A stretch of DNA of 59,351 nucleotides from Janthinobacterium sp. UMAB-56 (GCF_900095265.1 NZ_LT607667.1:1-59351), one strand, 5' to 3'. Positions 16,312-25,829 are shown, numbered from the stretch's first letter. Translations and numbers: made by a program. Notes: generated by a model not told the origin, from the sequence alone.

Positions 16312-19167
16312 TTAATAGATGCTGGCGGGCGCAGCGCCGTCCAGCTGTGGCGCCACCAGAGGCAAGTCCAGGGTGAAACGCGTGCCGGCGGGGCTGCTGG
16401 CCACCTGGATGGTCCCGCCCAGCAGGGCCGTGACGATGTTGTAGCTGATCGACAAACCTAGGCCGCTGCCACCCTGGCCCAGCTTGGTAGTAAAGAAGGG
16501 GTCGAAGATGCGCGACAAATGCTGTTCGGCGATGCCGCCGCCATTGTCGGTGAAGATGATCTGCACGCGCCCCGCCTCCGTCCTGGCGGACAGGCGCATG
16601 CAGCCCGTGCCTGCGCCGCCGTCGTTGGGCGCGGGGGCGAAGGCGTGCAACAGGGCGTTGTTGATCAGATTGGTGATCACCTGGCCGAACGGACCCGGAT
16701 AGCTGTCCATGGCGATGCCGAAGTCGATGTCAGTCTCGATGCGGTGGCCCGAACTGCGGATGCGGTTCATGACGGTGGCGATGATTTCATTGCTCACCTG
16801 TTGCAAGTCAAACCGGCGCCGCTGTTCGGTGGTGCGGTCGACGGCTACCTGCTTGAAGCTGTTGACCAGGTCGGCCGCGCTGCGCAGGCCGCGCATCACC
16901 AGCGCCGACGCCTTGCCCGCATCGTCGATGAAGGCAGCCAGGTCCGAGCGGCGCAGGCCGGGGCCGTTCATCAGGCGTTCCACGTCTTCCGTCTTTTGTT
17001 GCATGGTGCTGGCGATTAATAAACTGTTGCCGATCGGGGTATTGAGTTCATGCGCCACACCGGCCATCAGCGAACCGAGGGCGGCCAGTTTTTCTTGCGA
17101 TACCAGTTGCGCCTGGGCATCCTGCAGTTGCCGGTAGGCGCTGGCATTGTCGAGCGCGATGGCGCCATACGCGCACAGGGTGCGGAAGATCAGCCGTTCG
17201 CGTTCGCCATACGCTTTGGCATGGCAGGCTTGCACCGTCATCACGCCCAGCACGCGCTCGCCCACCATCAGGGGCACGTACAGCACGCTCTGGTTATGCA
17301 GGGTACCTGGCACCGTGTAGGCGTGGCGCCTGGGCGGTACCTGGTCGATATACACTTCGCGCCGGCCCAGCAGGCAGCGCACTGAGTAGGCGCGTGGATT
17401 GCTCAGTGGAATGGCGTTGTCGGACAGCGGACGGCCCGCTTCCATGCCATGCGCGCGGCGCAGCGCCGTGCCGGCCGGGTCGAGCATGTAGACGGCGAAG
17501 GTGTTGACTGGCAGCAAGGCATGCACGTGGCGGTCGAGCACCTGAAATACGGCACTGGCGTCGAGGTGGGTGGTGATTTCCTGGCCGATGGCCGACAGCC
17601 GTTCCAGGGTGTCGCTGGTCTGCTGCAATACCTCGGCGCGGCGCGCTTCGGAGGCGGCCAGTTCGCGGTGATGATAGCCTTCCGAGCGCGCATGTTCCGT
17701 CTGGTGGTAAACCTGCATGGCGGTGGCGCGGTTGCTCGCTTGCTGGGTGTGGCTTTTTTCGCGCGCCACGCCCGCATCGAGGGCAATATCGTAGGCACGC
17801 GCATAGTCGCCCGCATGCGCGTATTCACGCGCCAGCGCATCGAGCAGTTCGCCGGGCGGCGAATAGCCTTCGATGGAGGCTGCCACCTGCAGCGCCCGGT
17901 GCAGATAGTGCAGGGCCGGATTGCGCTCGGCCATGCCGGGCGGTGGTGGCAGTTCGTGGCGCGCATGCAGCATGGACAGGACGCGCAAGGCCGCCACCTG
18001 ATGCATGGCGTCGCCTTGCGCGGTGGCCAGCAGGCAGGCCCTTTCGGCCGCCTGCAGCGCCTCTTCCGGGCGGTCCAGGTAGGACAGCGCGTGGGCGCTG
18101 CCGCGCTGGGCCATGCTGCGGAAATCGGCCTGGCCCAGCGCTTCGGCGCGTTGCGCCAGCCGGCTGAAGGCGTCGAGCGCCGTGTCGTAGTCTCCCTTGT
18201 CCAGGCTCAGCTCGCCCAGGTGGAACAGGGCGTTGGCATAGGTGCGCGCGCCCGCCACGGGCGTCAGGATGTGCAGCGCTTCGCGCAGCAATTCCTCGGC
18301 GGCGGCCAGGCGCCCCAGCTTGCGCATGGTCTCGGCGGTATGCGTCTGGCAGGCGCCGATGCTGCGTGGCCAGCCGGTGGGGCGCGCCAGATCCAGCGCG
18401 CACTGCATCCATTCGAGGGACGATTCGTTGTCGTTGAGACTGGCGAAACAGTCGCCGATATTGATGGCGGCGGTGATCGCGCCGCGCAACTGGCCGCTCT
18501 CCAGCGCCGCCTCATAGCTTTGCATGTAGTAGCCGGCGGCCGTGCCCAGGTCGCGCGAACGGTGTGCCAGCAGGCCATGGAAATCATGCACCCAGGCAGC
18601 CAGCGGCGCGGGCAGCTTGCCGCTGGCGCTGTCGGCCTGGAAGTGGCTGCCCCAGCGCGCCTGCGCGGCTGGCGCATCGCGTAATACGGCCCAGCGCGCC
18701 GTGGCCGCGTCGGCCAGGCTGGCGCGCATGGCATCGCCTGCGCTGCGCGCTTGCTCGGCAGCGGCCTGCAGCTCGGCATCGCAGCGGCTATGGTCGCCCC
18801 GGTCGACGGCAATCGAGGACAGCAGCCAGTGGGCGTCGGCGCAACCGGCGCCATCGCCGTGCGCACACAGGATGGCGTGCGCCGCCATGGCCAAGCTCTC
18901 TGCCGCGTCGAGCGCACCTTGCAGCCATGCCACTTCCGCCTGCACCAGTTGCAGGCGCGCCTGCGCCTGTTCCAGTGCGACCGGTTCCAGGCTGGCCAGC
19001 GGCAGCAGCATTCGGGCTTCCTCGCTCAGATGAATTGCTCTAGTGCAATCACGCTGGCGCAAGTGCCAGGACAGCAACAGCAGCAGCGGTACGCGCCCGG
19101 CGCCGCGCAACGGCGGCAATGCGCTTTCCCACTGCGCTACATCATGTTCGAGCGCGAACATTTTCAT
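16312..19167 (-). CDS. Orphan cytoplasmic histidine kinase with TPR and GAF domains
   Basis: This 951-residue protein has a long N-terminal helical repeat region (~1-480) with TPR-like units (for example ALFHLGELSLDKGDYDTALDAFSRLA), a coiled linker, a GAF domain (~510-660), then HisKA with phospho-acceptor H706 (VAHELNTP) and a HATPase domain (NLINNALLHAF N-box, TDNGGG, GGSGLGLSI). No membrane segment or signal peptide is seen, so sensing is probably intracellular through GAF or TPR partners. No response regulator gene is adjacent, so its target is unknown; the Wsp proteins nearby have their own kinase. The start at ATG 19167 could also be the ATG two codons later. Confidence 0.85.
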   Translation of the reverse strand: MKMFALEHDVAQWESALPPLRGAGRVPLLLLLSWHLRQRDCTRAIHLSEEARMLLPLASLEPVALEQAQARLQLVQAEVAWLQGALDAAESLAMAAHAILCAHGDGAGCADAHWLLSSIAVDRGDHSRCDAELQAAAEQARSAGDAMRASLADAATARWAVLRDAPAAQARWGSHFQADSASGKLPAPLAAWVHDFHGLLAHRSRDLGTAAGYYMQSYEAALESGQLRGAITAAINIGDCFASLNDNESSLEWMQCALDLARPTGWPRSIGACQTHTAETMRKLGRLAAAEELLREALHILTPVAGARTYANALFHLGELSLDKGDYDTALDAFSRLAQRAEALGQADFRSMAQRGSAHALSYLDRPEEALQAAERACLLATAQGDAMHQVAALRVLSMLHARHELPPPPGMAERNPALHYLHRALQVAASIEGYSPPGELLDALAREYAHAGDYARAYDIALDAGVAREKSHTQQASNRATAMQVYHQTEHARSEGYHHRELAASEARRAEVLQQTSDTLERLSAIGQEITTHLDASAVFQVLDRHVHALLPVNTFAVYMLDPAGTALRRAHGMEAGRPLSDNAIPLSNPRAYSVRCLLGRREVYIDQVPPRRHAYTVPGTLHNQSVLYVPLMVGERVLGVMTVQACHAKAYGERERLIFRTLCAYGAIALDNASAYRQLQDAQAQLVSQEKLAALGSLMAGVAHELNTPIGNSLLIASTMQQKTEDVERLMNGPGLRRSDLAAFIDDAGKASALVMRGLRSAADLVNSFKQVAVDRTTEQRRRFDLQQVSNEIIATVMNRIRSSGHRIETDIDFGIAMDSYPGPFGQVITNLINNALLHAFAPAPNDGGAGTGCMRLSARTEAGRVQIIFTDNGGGIAEQHLSRIFDPFFTTKLGQGGSGLGLSISYNIVTALLGGTIQVASSPAGTRFTLDLPLVAPQLDGAAPASIY

Positions 19168-19294
19168 TCAAGCATACTCCCCGCAAACAATGGCGCCAGC
19201 CCGCGACCGGACAGGCCATGGTCATCACATTGTAAGCGGCATTGCGGGGAATTGTTCAGTGCGCAGGACAGAATTGTGCGTCCCGCACTGGCCC

Positions 19295-19317
19295 CACGGC
19301 AGGGCTACCCTGCCGTG
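19295..19317. repeat. Perfect 10-bp hairpin after the periplasmic protein gene
   Basis: CACGGCAGGG and CCCTGCCGTG with a 3-base loop lie just downstream (minus strand) of the gene ending at 19338. There is no T run; it is probably a transcription end or mRNA-stabilising hairpin. Confidence 0.5.
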
Positions 19318-19337
19318 CGACGGCCTGCTGGTGGCGC

Positions 19338-19793
19338 CTAGCGTGACACCAGGCGGACGCCGGCGCTGCCGTTCACGTTGCTGGCGCTACGCATGTCTGC
19401 AGACATGCGCAAGCTGGGCAAGAGTTGGGCGTTATCGATCACCACATGTTCGCCTGCATCGCTGAAAACGAAGGTCGCCCCCTTTTTGCTGACAAACTGG
19501 CCGGGGCCGGTGGGGTAGATTTCCACGCTGGGCTTTTCCTGCAATTCACGGTCGTCGATCAGGCGACCAAAGAAATGCTTGTCCTGCTGGCGCACTTCCA
19601 GGCGTTGTCCATTCGACATGCGGTATTGCTGTTCGATATCGAAGGCTTCCTGGGCCGTGACGTGGTAGTAGTTGCCCGAGCTGACGCGCACGCTGCCCGC
19701 GGTTTGCGGTGCGGCGGCGGTTTGCGCCTGGGCGGTGCCGCCGGCAAGGGCGAAGAGGGCGACGAGGAGGGGGAGGACGCGTTTGGTATGCAT
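19338..19793 (-). CDS. Small exported protein of unknown function
   Basis: A 151-residue protein with a clear signal peptide (~1-24, hydrophobic LLVALFALAGG and an AQA cleavage site). The mature part is short and soluble-looking (NYYHVTAQEAFDIEQQYRMSNG at its start, SAGVRLVSR at its end), so it is probably periplasmic. I do not recognise the family. ATG 19793 is chosen because GAAGGTGA precedes it at good spacing; a GTG three codons earlier would add residues before the signal peptide. It stands alone between the sensor kinase and rsgA. Confidence 0.75.
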   Translation of the reverse strand: MHTKRVLPLLVALFALAGGTAQAQTAAAPQTAGSVRVSSGNYYHVTAQEAFDIEQQYRMSNGQRLEVRQQDKHFFGRLIDDRELQEKPSVEIYPTGPGQFVSKKGATFVFSDAGEHVVIDNAQLLPSLRMSADMRSASNVNGSAGVRLVSR

Positions 19794-19992
19794 GACATTC
19801 ACCTTCGATCAGGATGGCTGGATTGATTGGAGTTAGATCGCGTGGTCGCTGGCAGGTTTCCGGCAGGGACTGGTGTCAAGTTAACAAATGCGCCAGTCCA
19901 TCGCCAGCGGCAGGCGACGGATGGCAGGTTTTGCGCGCTGAAATGACTAAAACGGCGGATGAACGGTTTTGGTATTAAAGACGGAAGGCTAG

Positions 19993-20031
19993 CTCGGCCG
20001 CAGAATTAAATTTTGCAAGCCGAGGTTTTTT
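19993..20031 (+). terminator. Terminator-like hairpin oriented on the plus strand
   Basis: CTCGGC and GCCGAG are separated by 20 bases and followed by a T7 run on the plus strand. Both neighbouring genes are on the minus strand, so it would stop plus-strand (antisense) transcription or is incidental. Confidence 0.35.
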
Positions 20032-20053
20032 TGTTGCGATGTGTGCTTGGTGC

Positions 20054-20959
20054 TTAATACAAGGTTTGCGCCGACTCGTGCAGCAGCTGGCCATACAGGG
20101 TATGGCGCATCTTGGCGATCTTGCCTTCAGACAAGGCTTGCAGGATGGCGCATTGCGGCTCGATCAGGTGGCGGCAGTTATAGAACTTGCAGCCGCCCAG
20201 GTAGGGCTGGAATTCGCGGAAGGCGCGCTCCAGCATGCCTTCGCTCAGGTGGTACAGGCCGAATTCCTGGAAGCCGGGCGAATCGATGATGGAGCTGTTC
20301 GCGCCCAGTTCGTCGAGCTTGTAAAGACGCGTGAAGGTCGTCGTGTGCTTGCCCGTGTCGAGCGCGGCCGAGATTTCGCGTACGGCGATGTCCGCGTCCG
20401 GCACCAGCAGGTTGATCAGGGACGACTTGCCCATGCCCGACTGGCCGATCAGGATCGACGACTGGCCCGCCAGTAGCGGCGCCAGGGTGGCCACGGCATG
20501 TTCCGGTTCGGCGCGTGCCGACACTTCATCGACGGGATAGCCCATCGATGAATACGGCAGCAGGCGTTCGCGGGCGCGCTCAAGCGAGGCCGTCACATCT
20601 GTCTTGTTGAGGATGATGCGCGCCTCGATGCCGGCCGCGTCGGCCGCCACCAGCGAGCGCGAGATCAGGTCGTCGGCGAAGCCCGGTTCCGTCGCCACGA
20701 CGATGAACAGCTGCGTCAAATTGGCCGCCAGCAGCTTCGATTTGTACTGGTCCGAGCGGTACAGCAGGGTCTTGCGTTCCTCGATGCGGTCGATGACGGC
20801 CTGGTCGTTGGAGGTGCGCGTCACGTGCACGATGTCACCCACGGCTACATTGGTTTTCTTGCCGCGCGTTACGCATTGCAGCTTGGCGCCGTCCACGTCG
20901 GCCAGGTAATGGCGGCCGTGGGCGGCGATGATGACGCCCGTCAACTTGCCTTCGCTCAT
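20054..20959 (-). CDS. rsgA: Ribosome small-subunit-dependent GTPase A
   Basis: RsgA is a circularly permuted GTPase that checks late 30S subunit maturation. The 301-residue protein has an N-terminal OB fold, then the permuted motif order: ILNKTD (G4) before GQSGMGKSS (G1) and DSPGFQ (G3), and a C-terminal zinc motif around [16 protein letters not shown]. It is the last gene of a three-gene operon and overlaps phhB by 4 bases (ATGA), implying coupled translation. Confidence 0.95.
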   Translation of the reverse strand: MSEGKLTGVIIAAHGRHYLADVDGAKLQCVTRGKKTNVAVGDIVHVTRTSNDQAVIDRIEERKTLLYRSDQYKSKLLAANLTQLFIVVATEPGFADDLISRSLVAADAAGIEARIILNKTDVTASLERARERLLPYSSMGYPVDEVSARAEPEHAVATLAPLLAGQSSILIGQSGMGKSSLINLLVPDADIAVREISAALDTGKHTTTFTRLYKLDELGANSSIIDSPGFQEFGLYHLSEGMLERAFREFQPYLGGCKFYNCRHLIEPQCAILQALSEGKIAKMRHTLYGQLLHESAQTLY

Positions 20960-21321
20960 GGGGCCACCTGGCTGCTCTGGTAAATGAGGTCTGCCTTGGC
21001 GGCGCAGATGAAGTCGTTTTCGGACAGTCCGCCGGCGCCCTGGTTGACCGAGTGCGTGTCGTAGCGCACGGCGCAGGTTTTATAAGTAATGATGAGCTCC
21101 GGATGATGGTCTTGCGTATGGGTCATATAGGCCAGGGCGTTCACGAACGCCAGGGTCTGGTAGTAATTCTTGAAGCCGAAGTCGCGGCACAGCTTGCCAT
21201 TTTGCACGCGCCACTGGGGCAGCAGGGCGTGCAGGGTGGCGATGTCCGTGTCGCCCAGCGACTGCTGGCGCGGTGCGCAGGACAGTTCGGCCAGGTCTTG
21301 CGAAGTCGATGGCGTATTCAT
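20956..21321 (-). CDS. phhB: 4a-hydroxytetrahydrobiopterin dehydratase
   Basis: This 121-residue protein is a pterin-4a-carbinolamine dehydratase, which recycles the cofactor of aromatic amino acid hydroxylases. The family core is visible: [17 protein letters not shown] with the catalytic histidines, then [16 protein letters not shown]. No phenylalanine hydroxylase gene lies nearby; instead the gene is sandwiched with 4-base overlaps between the M48 peptidase and rsgA. Its role here may be general pterin maintenance or moonlighting; that is inference. Confidence 0.92.
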   Translation of the reverse strand: MNTPSTSQDLAELSCAPRQQSLGDTDIATLHALLPQWRVQNGKLCRDFGFKNYYQTLAFVNALAYMTHTQDHHPELIITYKTCAVRYDTHSVNQGAGGLSENDFICAAKADLIYQSSQVAP

Positions 21322-22598
21322 GGGGCAGCCCCTTTCAGGTGGCGGATGCGCACGCTGGCCGGCGGGTGGCTATCGTAAAAGGCCGAGTGCAGCGGGTCGG
21401 GCGTCAGGGTCGACGCATTGTCTTCATACATTTTGACGAGCGCCGACACCAGGTCGTCCGCTTGCGTGTGCGTGGCGGCAAAGGCGTCGGCCTCGAATTC
21501 GTGCTTGCGCGAGCTGAGCGAGGTCAACGGTCCGAGCAGGAAAGTGAAGACGGGCAAGGCCAGCATGAACAGCAGCAGGGCCAGCGCATCCGTCGGCTGG
21601 CCCGTCAGTGCCAGGGCGACGGGATCGATGCCCAGGCCCGCGTAAAACCATGGCTGCGTCTTGAGGAAGCCCAGCAGCGCCAAAAAGCCCAGCGAAATGA
21701 CGAACATCATGGCGATGCGCTTGACGATGTGCTTGAGCTTGAAATGCCCCAGTTCATGCGCCAGCACGGCTTCGATTTCCTGCGGCGCCAGGCGCGACAG
21801 CAGTGTGTCGAAGAAGACGATGCGTTTGTTGGCGCCAAAACCCGAGAAATACGCGTTGCCGTGAGCACTGCGCTTCGAGCCGTCCATGACGAACAGGCCT
21901 TTCGAGGCGAAACCGACGCGCTGCATCAAGCCTTCGATGCGGTTTTTCAGCGATTCATCGGCCAGCGGCGTGAATTTGTTAAACAGCGGGGCAATAACTG
22001 TGGGAAACAGCACCATCATCAGCAACTGGAAGCCGCTCCAGACGAACCACGCATACAGCCACCACAGGTCGCCCGACTTGGCCATCAGGGTCAGCACGAC
22101 CCAGATCAGCGGCAAGCCGATGGCCGCACCCAGGCCCACGCCCTTGAGCATGTCCGTAAAGAACAGCTTGCGCGCCATGGTGTTAAAGCCGAAGCGCTGC
22201 TCCAGCACAAATTGGCGGTAGTAGTCGAAGGGCAGGTCGATCAAGCCGGAAATGGCGGCAAAGGCGGCGATCAGGCCGATCTGGTACAGCATGGGCGAAC
22301 CCGCCCCCATCCATTCATTCAGGTGCAGCGCCAGCCATTGCAGCCCGCCCAGCAGGGTAAAGCCGATCAGCACGGCATAGTTGACCAGCAGGGTCAGCAA
22401 GCCGAACTTGGTCTTCGCCACCGTATAGTCGGCCGCCTTCTGGTGCGCGGCCAGCGGGATCTTTTCCGCGAATTCGGGCGGGACCGCAGCGCGGTGTGCC
22501 AGCACGTGGCGGATCTGCCGCGAAGCGAGCCAGAAGCGCACGGCGAGGGTCAAAACGAGGACGGATACAAACAAAATCGAAAACGCGAGTGAATACAT
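21318..22598 (-). CDS. M48 (Ste24-like) membrane zinc metallopeptidase
   Basis: A 426-residue integral membrane protease with several hydrophobic segments (N-terminal helix ~3-25, further ones around 70-90, 105-125, 155-220 and 290-340). The zinc site is HELGH (281-285), with the third ligand expected in the later FEADAFA segment. Ste24/HtpX relatives degrade or process membrane proteins. Length and layout fit Ste24-type rather than shorter HtpX proteins. It is first in the operon with phhB and rsgA (4-base overlap) and divergent from orn, with only 56 bases between starts. Confidence 0.9.
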   Translation of the reverse strand: MYSLAFSILFVSVLVLTLAVRFWLASRQIRHVLAHRAAVPPEFAEKIPLAAHQKAADYTVAKTKFGLLTLLVNYAVLIGFTLLGGLQWLALHLNEWMGAGSPMLYQIGLIAAFAAISGLIDLPFDYYRQFVLEQRFGFNTMARKLFFTDMLKGVGLGAAIGLPLIWVVLTLMAKSGDLWWLYAWFVWSGFQLLMMVLFPTVIAPLFNKFTPLADESLKNRIEGLMQRVGFASKGLFVMDGSKRSAHGNAYFSGFGANKRIVFFDTLLSRLAPQEIEAVLAHELGHFKLKHIVKRIAMMFVISLGFLALLGFLKTQPWFYAGLGIDPVALALTGQPTDALALLLFMLALPVFTFLLGPLTSLSSRKHEFEADAFAATHTQADDLVSALVKMYEDNASTLTPDPLHSAFYDSHPPASVRIRHLKGAAP

Positions 22599-22654
22599 TC
22601 TGTGCCTGTGAGAAAATGGCTGATTATTTAGTTTGATTAGGCCAAGAGAGAATT

Positions 22655-23275
22655 ATGTCACAAGCGACCGACTTAACTGCACCCAACTCTGCACCCACCT
22701 CTGCATCCACCCCCGCACCCGTCGTGCCGGCACGTCCAAATGAGATGAACCTGGTCTGGGTCGACATGGAAATGACGGGCCTGGAGCCCGATACCGACCG
22801 CATCATCGAGGTGGCGGTGGTGGTGACGGACATGCACTTGAACCTGCTGGCCGAAGGCCCCGTATTCGTGATTCACCAGTCGGATGAAACGCTGAACAAG
22901 ATGGATGCCTGGAACAAGGGCACGCACGGCCGCTCGGGCTTGATCGACAAAGTGAAAGCGTCGACCGTGACGGAAGCGCAGGCGGAAGCGGAACTGATCG
23001 CCTTCCTGAAGAAATACGTACCGGCGGGCAAGTCGCCCATGTGCGGCAACACCATCGGCCAGGATCGCCGCTTCATGGTGCGTGGCATGCCGAAACTGGA
23101 AGCGTTCTTCCACTATCGCAATGTTGATGTATCGACACTGAAAGAGCTGTGCAAGCGCTGGAAGCCGGAAATCGCCACCGGTTTCAAGAAACACCAGAAG
23201 CACACGGCCCTGGCCGACATCCTGGAATCGATCGAAGAGCTGAAGTACTACCGCGAAAATTTCATCAAACTATAA
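22655..23275 (+). CDS. orn: Oligoribonuclease
   Basis: Orn is a DEDDh 3'-5' exonuclease that degrades 2-5-mer RNAs, including pGpG from cyclic di-GMP breakdown, so it is essential for turnover of the signal made by WspR. The 206-residue protein has [10 protein letters not shown] with catalytic D37 and E39, later [10 protein letters not shown] and the KHTALADI histidine/aspartate. The first ~30 residues are a Ser/Thr/Pro/Ala-rich extension absent from typical ~180-residue Orn; an internal ATG at M31 would give the usual length. A GAGAG element precedes the annotated ATG, so I keep the longer form. Confidence 0.95.
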   Translation: MSQATDLTAPNSAPTSASTPAPVVPARPNEMNLVWVDMEMTGLEPDTDRIIEVAVVVTDMHLNLLAEGPVFVIHQSDETLNKMDAWNKGTHGRSGLIDKVKASTVTEAQAEAELIAFLKKYVPAGKSPMCGNTIGQDRRFMVRGMPKLEAFFHYRNVDVSTLKELCKRWKPEIATGFKKHQKHTALADILESIEELKYYRENFIKL

Positions 23276-23617
23276 TTTTTCGGATGTTCCAAAGGCGAGG
23301 GTGGACCAGACGCCATCCTCTCCTTGCCACTCCAGCGCAAACGGTCCCGTTTGCCGCAATCCCGTGATCCACACTGTTTCGCCAGGCTGGCGGAAATATT
23401 GCGTGCACTGCCCGAACGTCTGTCCCAGCCGGCAAAGCACCAATCCCTCGCCCGCCACGGCGCACCATTGCTCATTGATATCGATCAAGGCCACGGCCGG
23501 ATCGCCATAGAATTCGCCCAGGCTGGCTTGCCGGCCATCGGCAGCGATCACGCTGGCCTGTTCATACGCATGCTGGACAATGTAGGCGGCACTGCGGGCC
23601 AGTTCACTGCGCGTCAT
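23270..23617 (-). CDS. Unknown protein coupled to LysR regulator gene
   Basis: A 115-residue protein of unknown function, starting at ATG 23617 that overlaps the stop of the upstream lysR gene as ATGA. It has no signal peptide or membrane segment. Sequence features include an Ala-rich helix ([15 protein letters not shown]) and a Trp/Gly-rich C-terminal half. The 3' end overlaps the 3' end of orn by 6 bases, tail to tail. I do not recognise the family; the coupling suggests it is co-expressed with the regulator. Confidence 0.7.
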   Translation of the reverse strand: MTRSELARSAAYIVQHAYEQASVIAADGRQASLGEFYGDPAVALIDINEQWCAVAGEGLVLCRLGQTFGQCTQYFRQPGETVWITGLRQTGPFALEWQGEDGVWSTLAFGTSEKL

Positions 23618-24558
23618 GCGCTCTCCACGGTGGGCCAGACGGTTTCCTGGTCGGCGCGCGCCTCGGCGATCAGCCATTCGCAGAATGCATGGACGAGGGG
23701 CCGCGTTTCCGCCTGGGGGGAGCGCAGCAGATAGTAGCAGTGGGGACCGCGCACGGCGTGTTCGAACACGCGCACCAGTCGGCCCGAACGCAGATCGTCG
23801 CCGATCAGGGGACTGGCGGCGATGGCCACGCCCTGGCCGCTGGCGGCCGCGTCCAGGCATAAATACGTGTGCGAAAAGCGCGCGCCGCTGTTGCCGCTAT
23901 TGCCGCTGTAATGCACGCCGCAGCTGTGCAGCCAGCGCGTCCAGTCGATTTCGCCGGGCAGGTGCACTTCCGGTTCATCGTGCAGCAGCGGGTAGCGCAG
24001 CAGGTCGGCGGGCTGGCGCAGGCTGGCCGCGTTGGCGCGAAAGCCGGGGCTGCAGACGGCGGAAAACCATTCTTCCATGAGTAAATCGACCTTCAGGCCC
24101 GGATAGCGGCCCGGGCCCAGGCGGATGGCAACGTCCACGCCATCGCGCGCCAGGTCGACCGGGTGCATCGAGGCCAGCACGCGCAGTTCGATCTGCGGAT
24201 AGCGGTCGCGCAGCCGGCCCAGGCGCGGCATCAGCCAGCGCGAGACGAGCGAGCTGGTAGCCGTTACCGTCACCACCTTGTCATCGCCCTGGCGCCGCGC
24301 CTGCTCGGAGACGTCGGCCAGCTGGTTGAGGATGGGGCCCAGCGAGGCCGCATAGCGTTGGCCGGCGCTAGTGAGTACCACGCCGCGCGGCAGGCGCTGG
24401 AACAGTACGACGCCGAGCCACGCTTCCAGCTGTTTCACGTGGTGGCCGATGGCGCCGGCCGAAACGTGCAACTCTTCGCCCGCGCGCTGGAAACCTTCAT
24501 GGCGGGCGGCCGCCTCGAAGGCGTGCAGGGCGGCGAGCGGGGGCAGGGGACGTGACAT
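23614..24558 (-). CDS. LysR-family transcriptional regulator (GcvA-like)
   Basis: A 314-residue regulator with an N-terminal winged helix-turn-helix (residues ~6-65, AALHAFEAAARHEGFQRAGEELHVSAGAIGHHVK) and a C-terminal substrate-binding domain (~90-300). The first segment, LPPLAALHAFEAAARH, is typical of the GcvA subgroup. It is divergent from the EamA transporter gene across 238 bases, the usual arrangement for a LysR regulator and its target, so control of the transporter is likely. The inducer is unknown. Confidence 0.9.
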   Translation of the reverse strand: MSRPLPPLAALHAFEAAARHEGFQRAGEELHVSAGAIGHHVKQLEAWLGVVLFQRLPRGVVLTSAGQRYAASLGPILNQLADVSEQARRQGDDKVVTVTATSSLVSRWLMPRLGRLRDRYPQIELRVLASMHPVDLARDGVDVAIRLGPGRYPGLKVDLLMEEWFSAVCSPGFRANAASLRQPADLLRYPLLHDEPEVHLPGEIDWTRWLHSCGVHYSGNSGNSGARFSHTYLCLDAAASGQGVAIAASPLIGDDLRSGRLVRVFEHAVRGPHCYYLLRSPQAETRPLVHAFCEWLIAEARADQETVWPTVESA

Positions 24559-24796
24559 GCGGGTGAACCTCCTCGTTGAGGCTAAGTAATATTGAGTCTA
24601 TCCGTGAAGAATATTGGTTTGTTTCATTTTGCGCAAGCGAATATGATGCCGTCACTGCGTGAAGTGACCCGCAATATGATTAATGCAGGATTTTTTGCGC
24701 AAGCATCCCAAGCCAGGAACGAGACCGCCCGCAGAGGCGCTCCGGACAGCCCGCCTTGTTCTTCGTTCTACCCGATTTATTTGAAGAGGTTTCGTC

Positions 24797-25696
24797 ATGT
24801 CTGATCGCCGCGCTGTTGCGCTGGTGTTGCTGTCGGCCGCCGGTTTCGGCAGTTCCGCAGTGTTTGCCAAGGCGGCCTATGCGTCCGGGGTCAACCCGTC
24901 GACCATGCTGGCCTTGCGTTTCGTCATCGCCGCCATGCTGTTGCTGCCGCTCGTGTGGCTGGGCGGCTGGCGCTTGCCGCGCGGCCGCCTGCTGGCCGGC
25001 TACATGCTGATGGGCCTGATGTATACGGCCCAGTCGCAAGGTTATTTCAATGCCCTCATGTATGCCAGCAGCGGCCTGTGCGGCATGCTGCTGTACGTGT
25101 ATCCCGTGCTGGTCACCATCCTCGCGCTGGCGCTGGGCTGGGAAAAGCTGGACCGGCGCATGCTGGTGCTGATGGCGCTGGCGATTGCCGGCATGGCCAT
25201 CACCCTGGGCGGCAAGCTGCAGGGCCAGCCTATCGGCATCGCCCTGGCATTGATGGCGGCCGGCGTGTACGCCGTGTACATCCTGTTTGGCAACAGCCTG
25301 TCGAAAAGCCGCGAGAATATTCACCCATTGGCCGCTTGCGTGGTGATCCTGGGCACGGCAGGCTTGTCGAATACTGCGATTGCCTTGTGGCAAGGCGTTT
25401 CCTTGCCGGGTACGGCGACGGGCTGGCTGGCCGTCAGCGCGATCGCCCTGTTCTCGACGGCGATTGCGATTGCCGCCTTCTTTGCCGGCGTGGCGCAGAT
25501 CGGCGCGGCCAAGGCCTCCATCATTTCCACGTTCGAACCCGTCATCACGATGGCGTTCGGCGTCACCTTGCTGAAGGAATCGGTCAGCGGCACGCAATTG
25601 CTGGGCGGGGCCATGGTGCTGGCCGCCGTAGTCTTGCTGGCGCAGCGCCCCGCGCCCAAGGCGCCAGCCATGCCGGCCGTGCAGGCGAGCGCCTGA
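24797..25696 (+). CDS. EamA/DMT family transporter
   Basis: A 299-residue inner membrane protein of the drug/metabolite transporter superfamily, with about ten hydrophobic segments arranged as two EamA repeats (~8-140 and ~150-285). Members export or import small metabolites such as amino acids; the substrate here cannot be read from sequence. It lies opposite the GcvA-like regulator. ATG 24797 follows a GAAGAGG element at proper spacing. A strong terminator follows. Confidence 0.9.
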   Translation: MSDRRAVALVLLSAAGFGSSAVFAKAAYASGVNPSTMLALRFVIAAMLLLPLVWLGGWRLPRGRLLAGYMLMGLMYTAQSQGYFNALMYASSGLCGMLLYVYPVLVTILALALGWEKLDRRMLVLMALAIAGMAITLGGKLQGQPIGIALALMAAGVYAVYILFGNSLSKSRENIHPLAACVVILGTAGLSNTAIALWQGVSLPGTATGWLAVSAIALFSTAIAIAAFFAGVAQIGAAKASIISTFEPVITMAFGVTLLKESVSGTQLLGGAMVLAAVVLLAQRPAPKAPAMPAVQASA

Positions 25697-25739
25697 CTTT
25701 TTTTCCCGAACTGATCGGCTGTATCGATCGGTCTCCTTT

Positions 25740-25776
25740 GCGCCGCGACGGGTTTCCTGCCGCGGCGCTTTTTTTT
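25740..25776 (+). terminator. Terminator after the EamA transporter gene
   Basis: GCGCCGCG and CGCGGCGC form an 8-bp GC stem followed by eight T. Confidence 0.88.
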
Positions 25777-25810
25777 GCGCATAAATTCTGTCTGTAAATA
25801 AGTCTTGATT

Positions 25811-25829
25811 GCGAATGATTCTCATTTAT
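25811..25829. promoter_or_regulatory. Probable Fur box upstream of the haem operon
   Basis: GCGAATGATTCTCATTTAT matches the 19-base Fur consensus (GATAATGATAATCATTATC) at 12 positions, including the central ATGAT and TCATT halves. It lies about 70 bases before hmuS in an AT-rich stretch likely to hold the promoter, so repression by Fur when iron is sufficient is expected. Confidence 0.75.
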
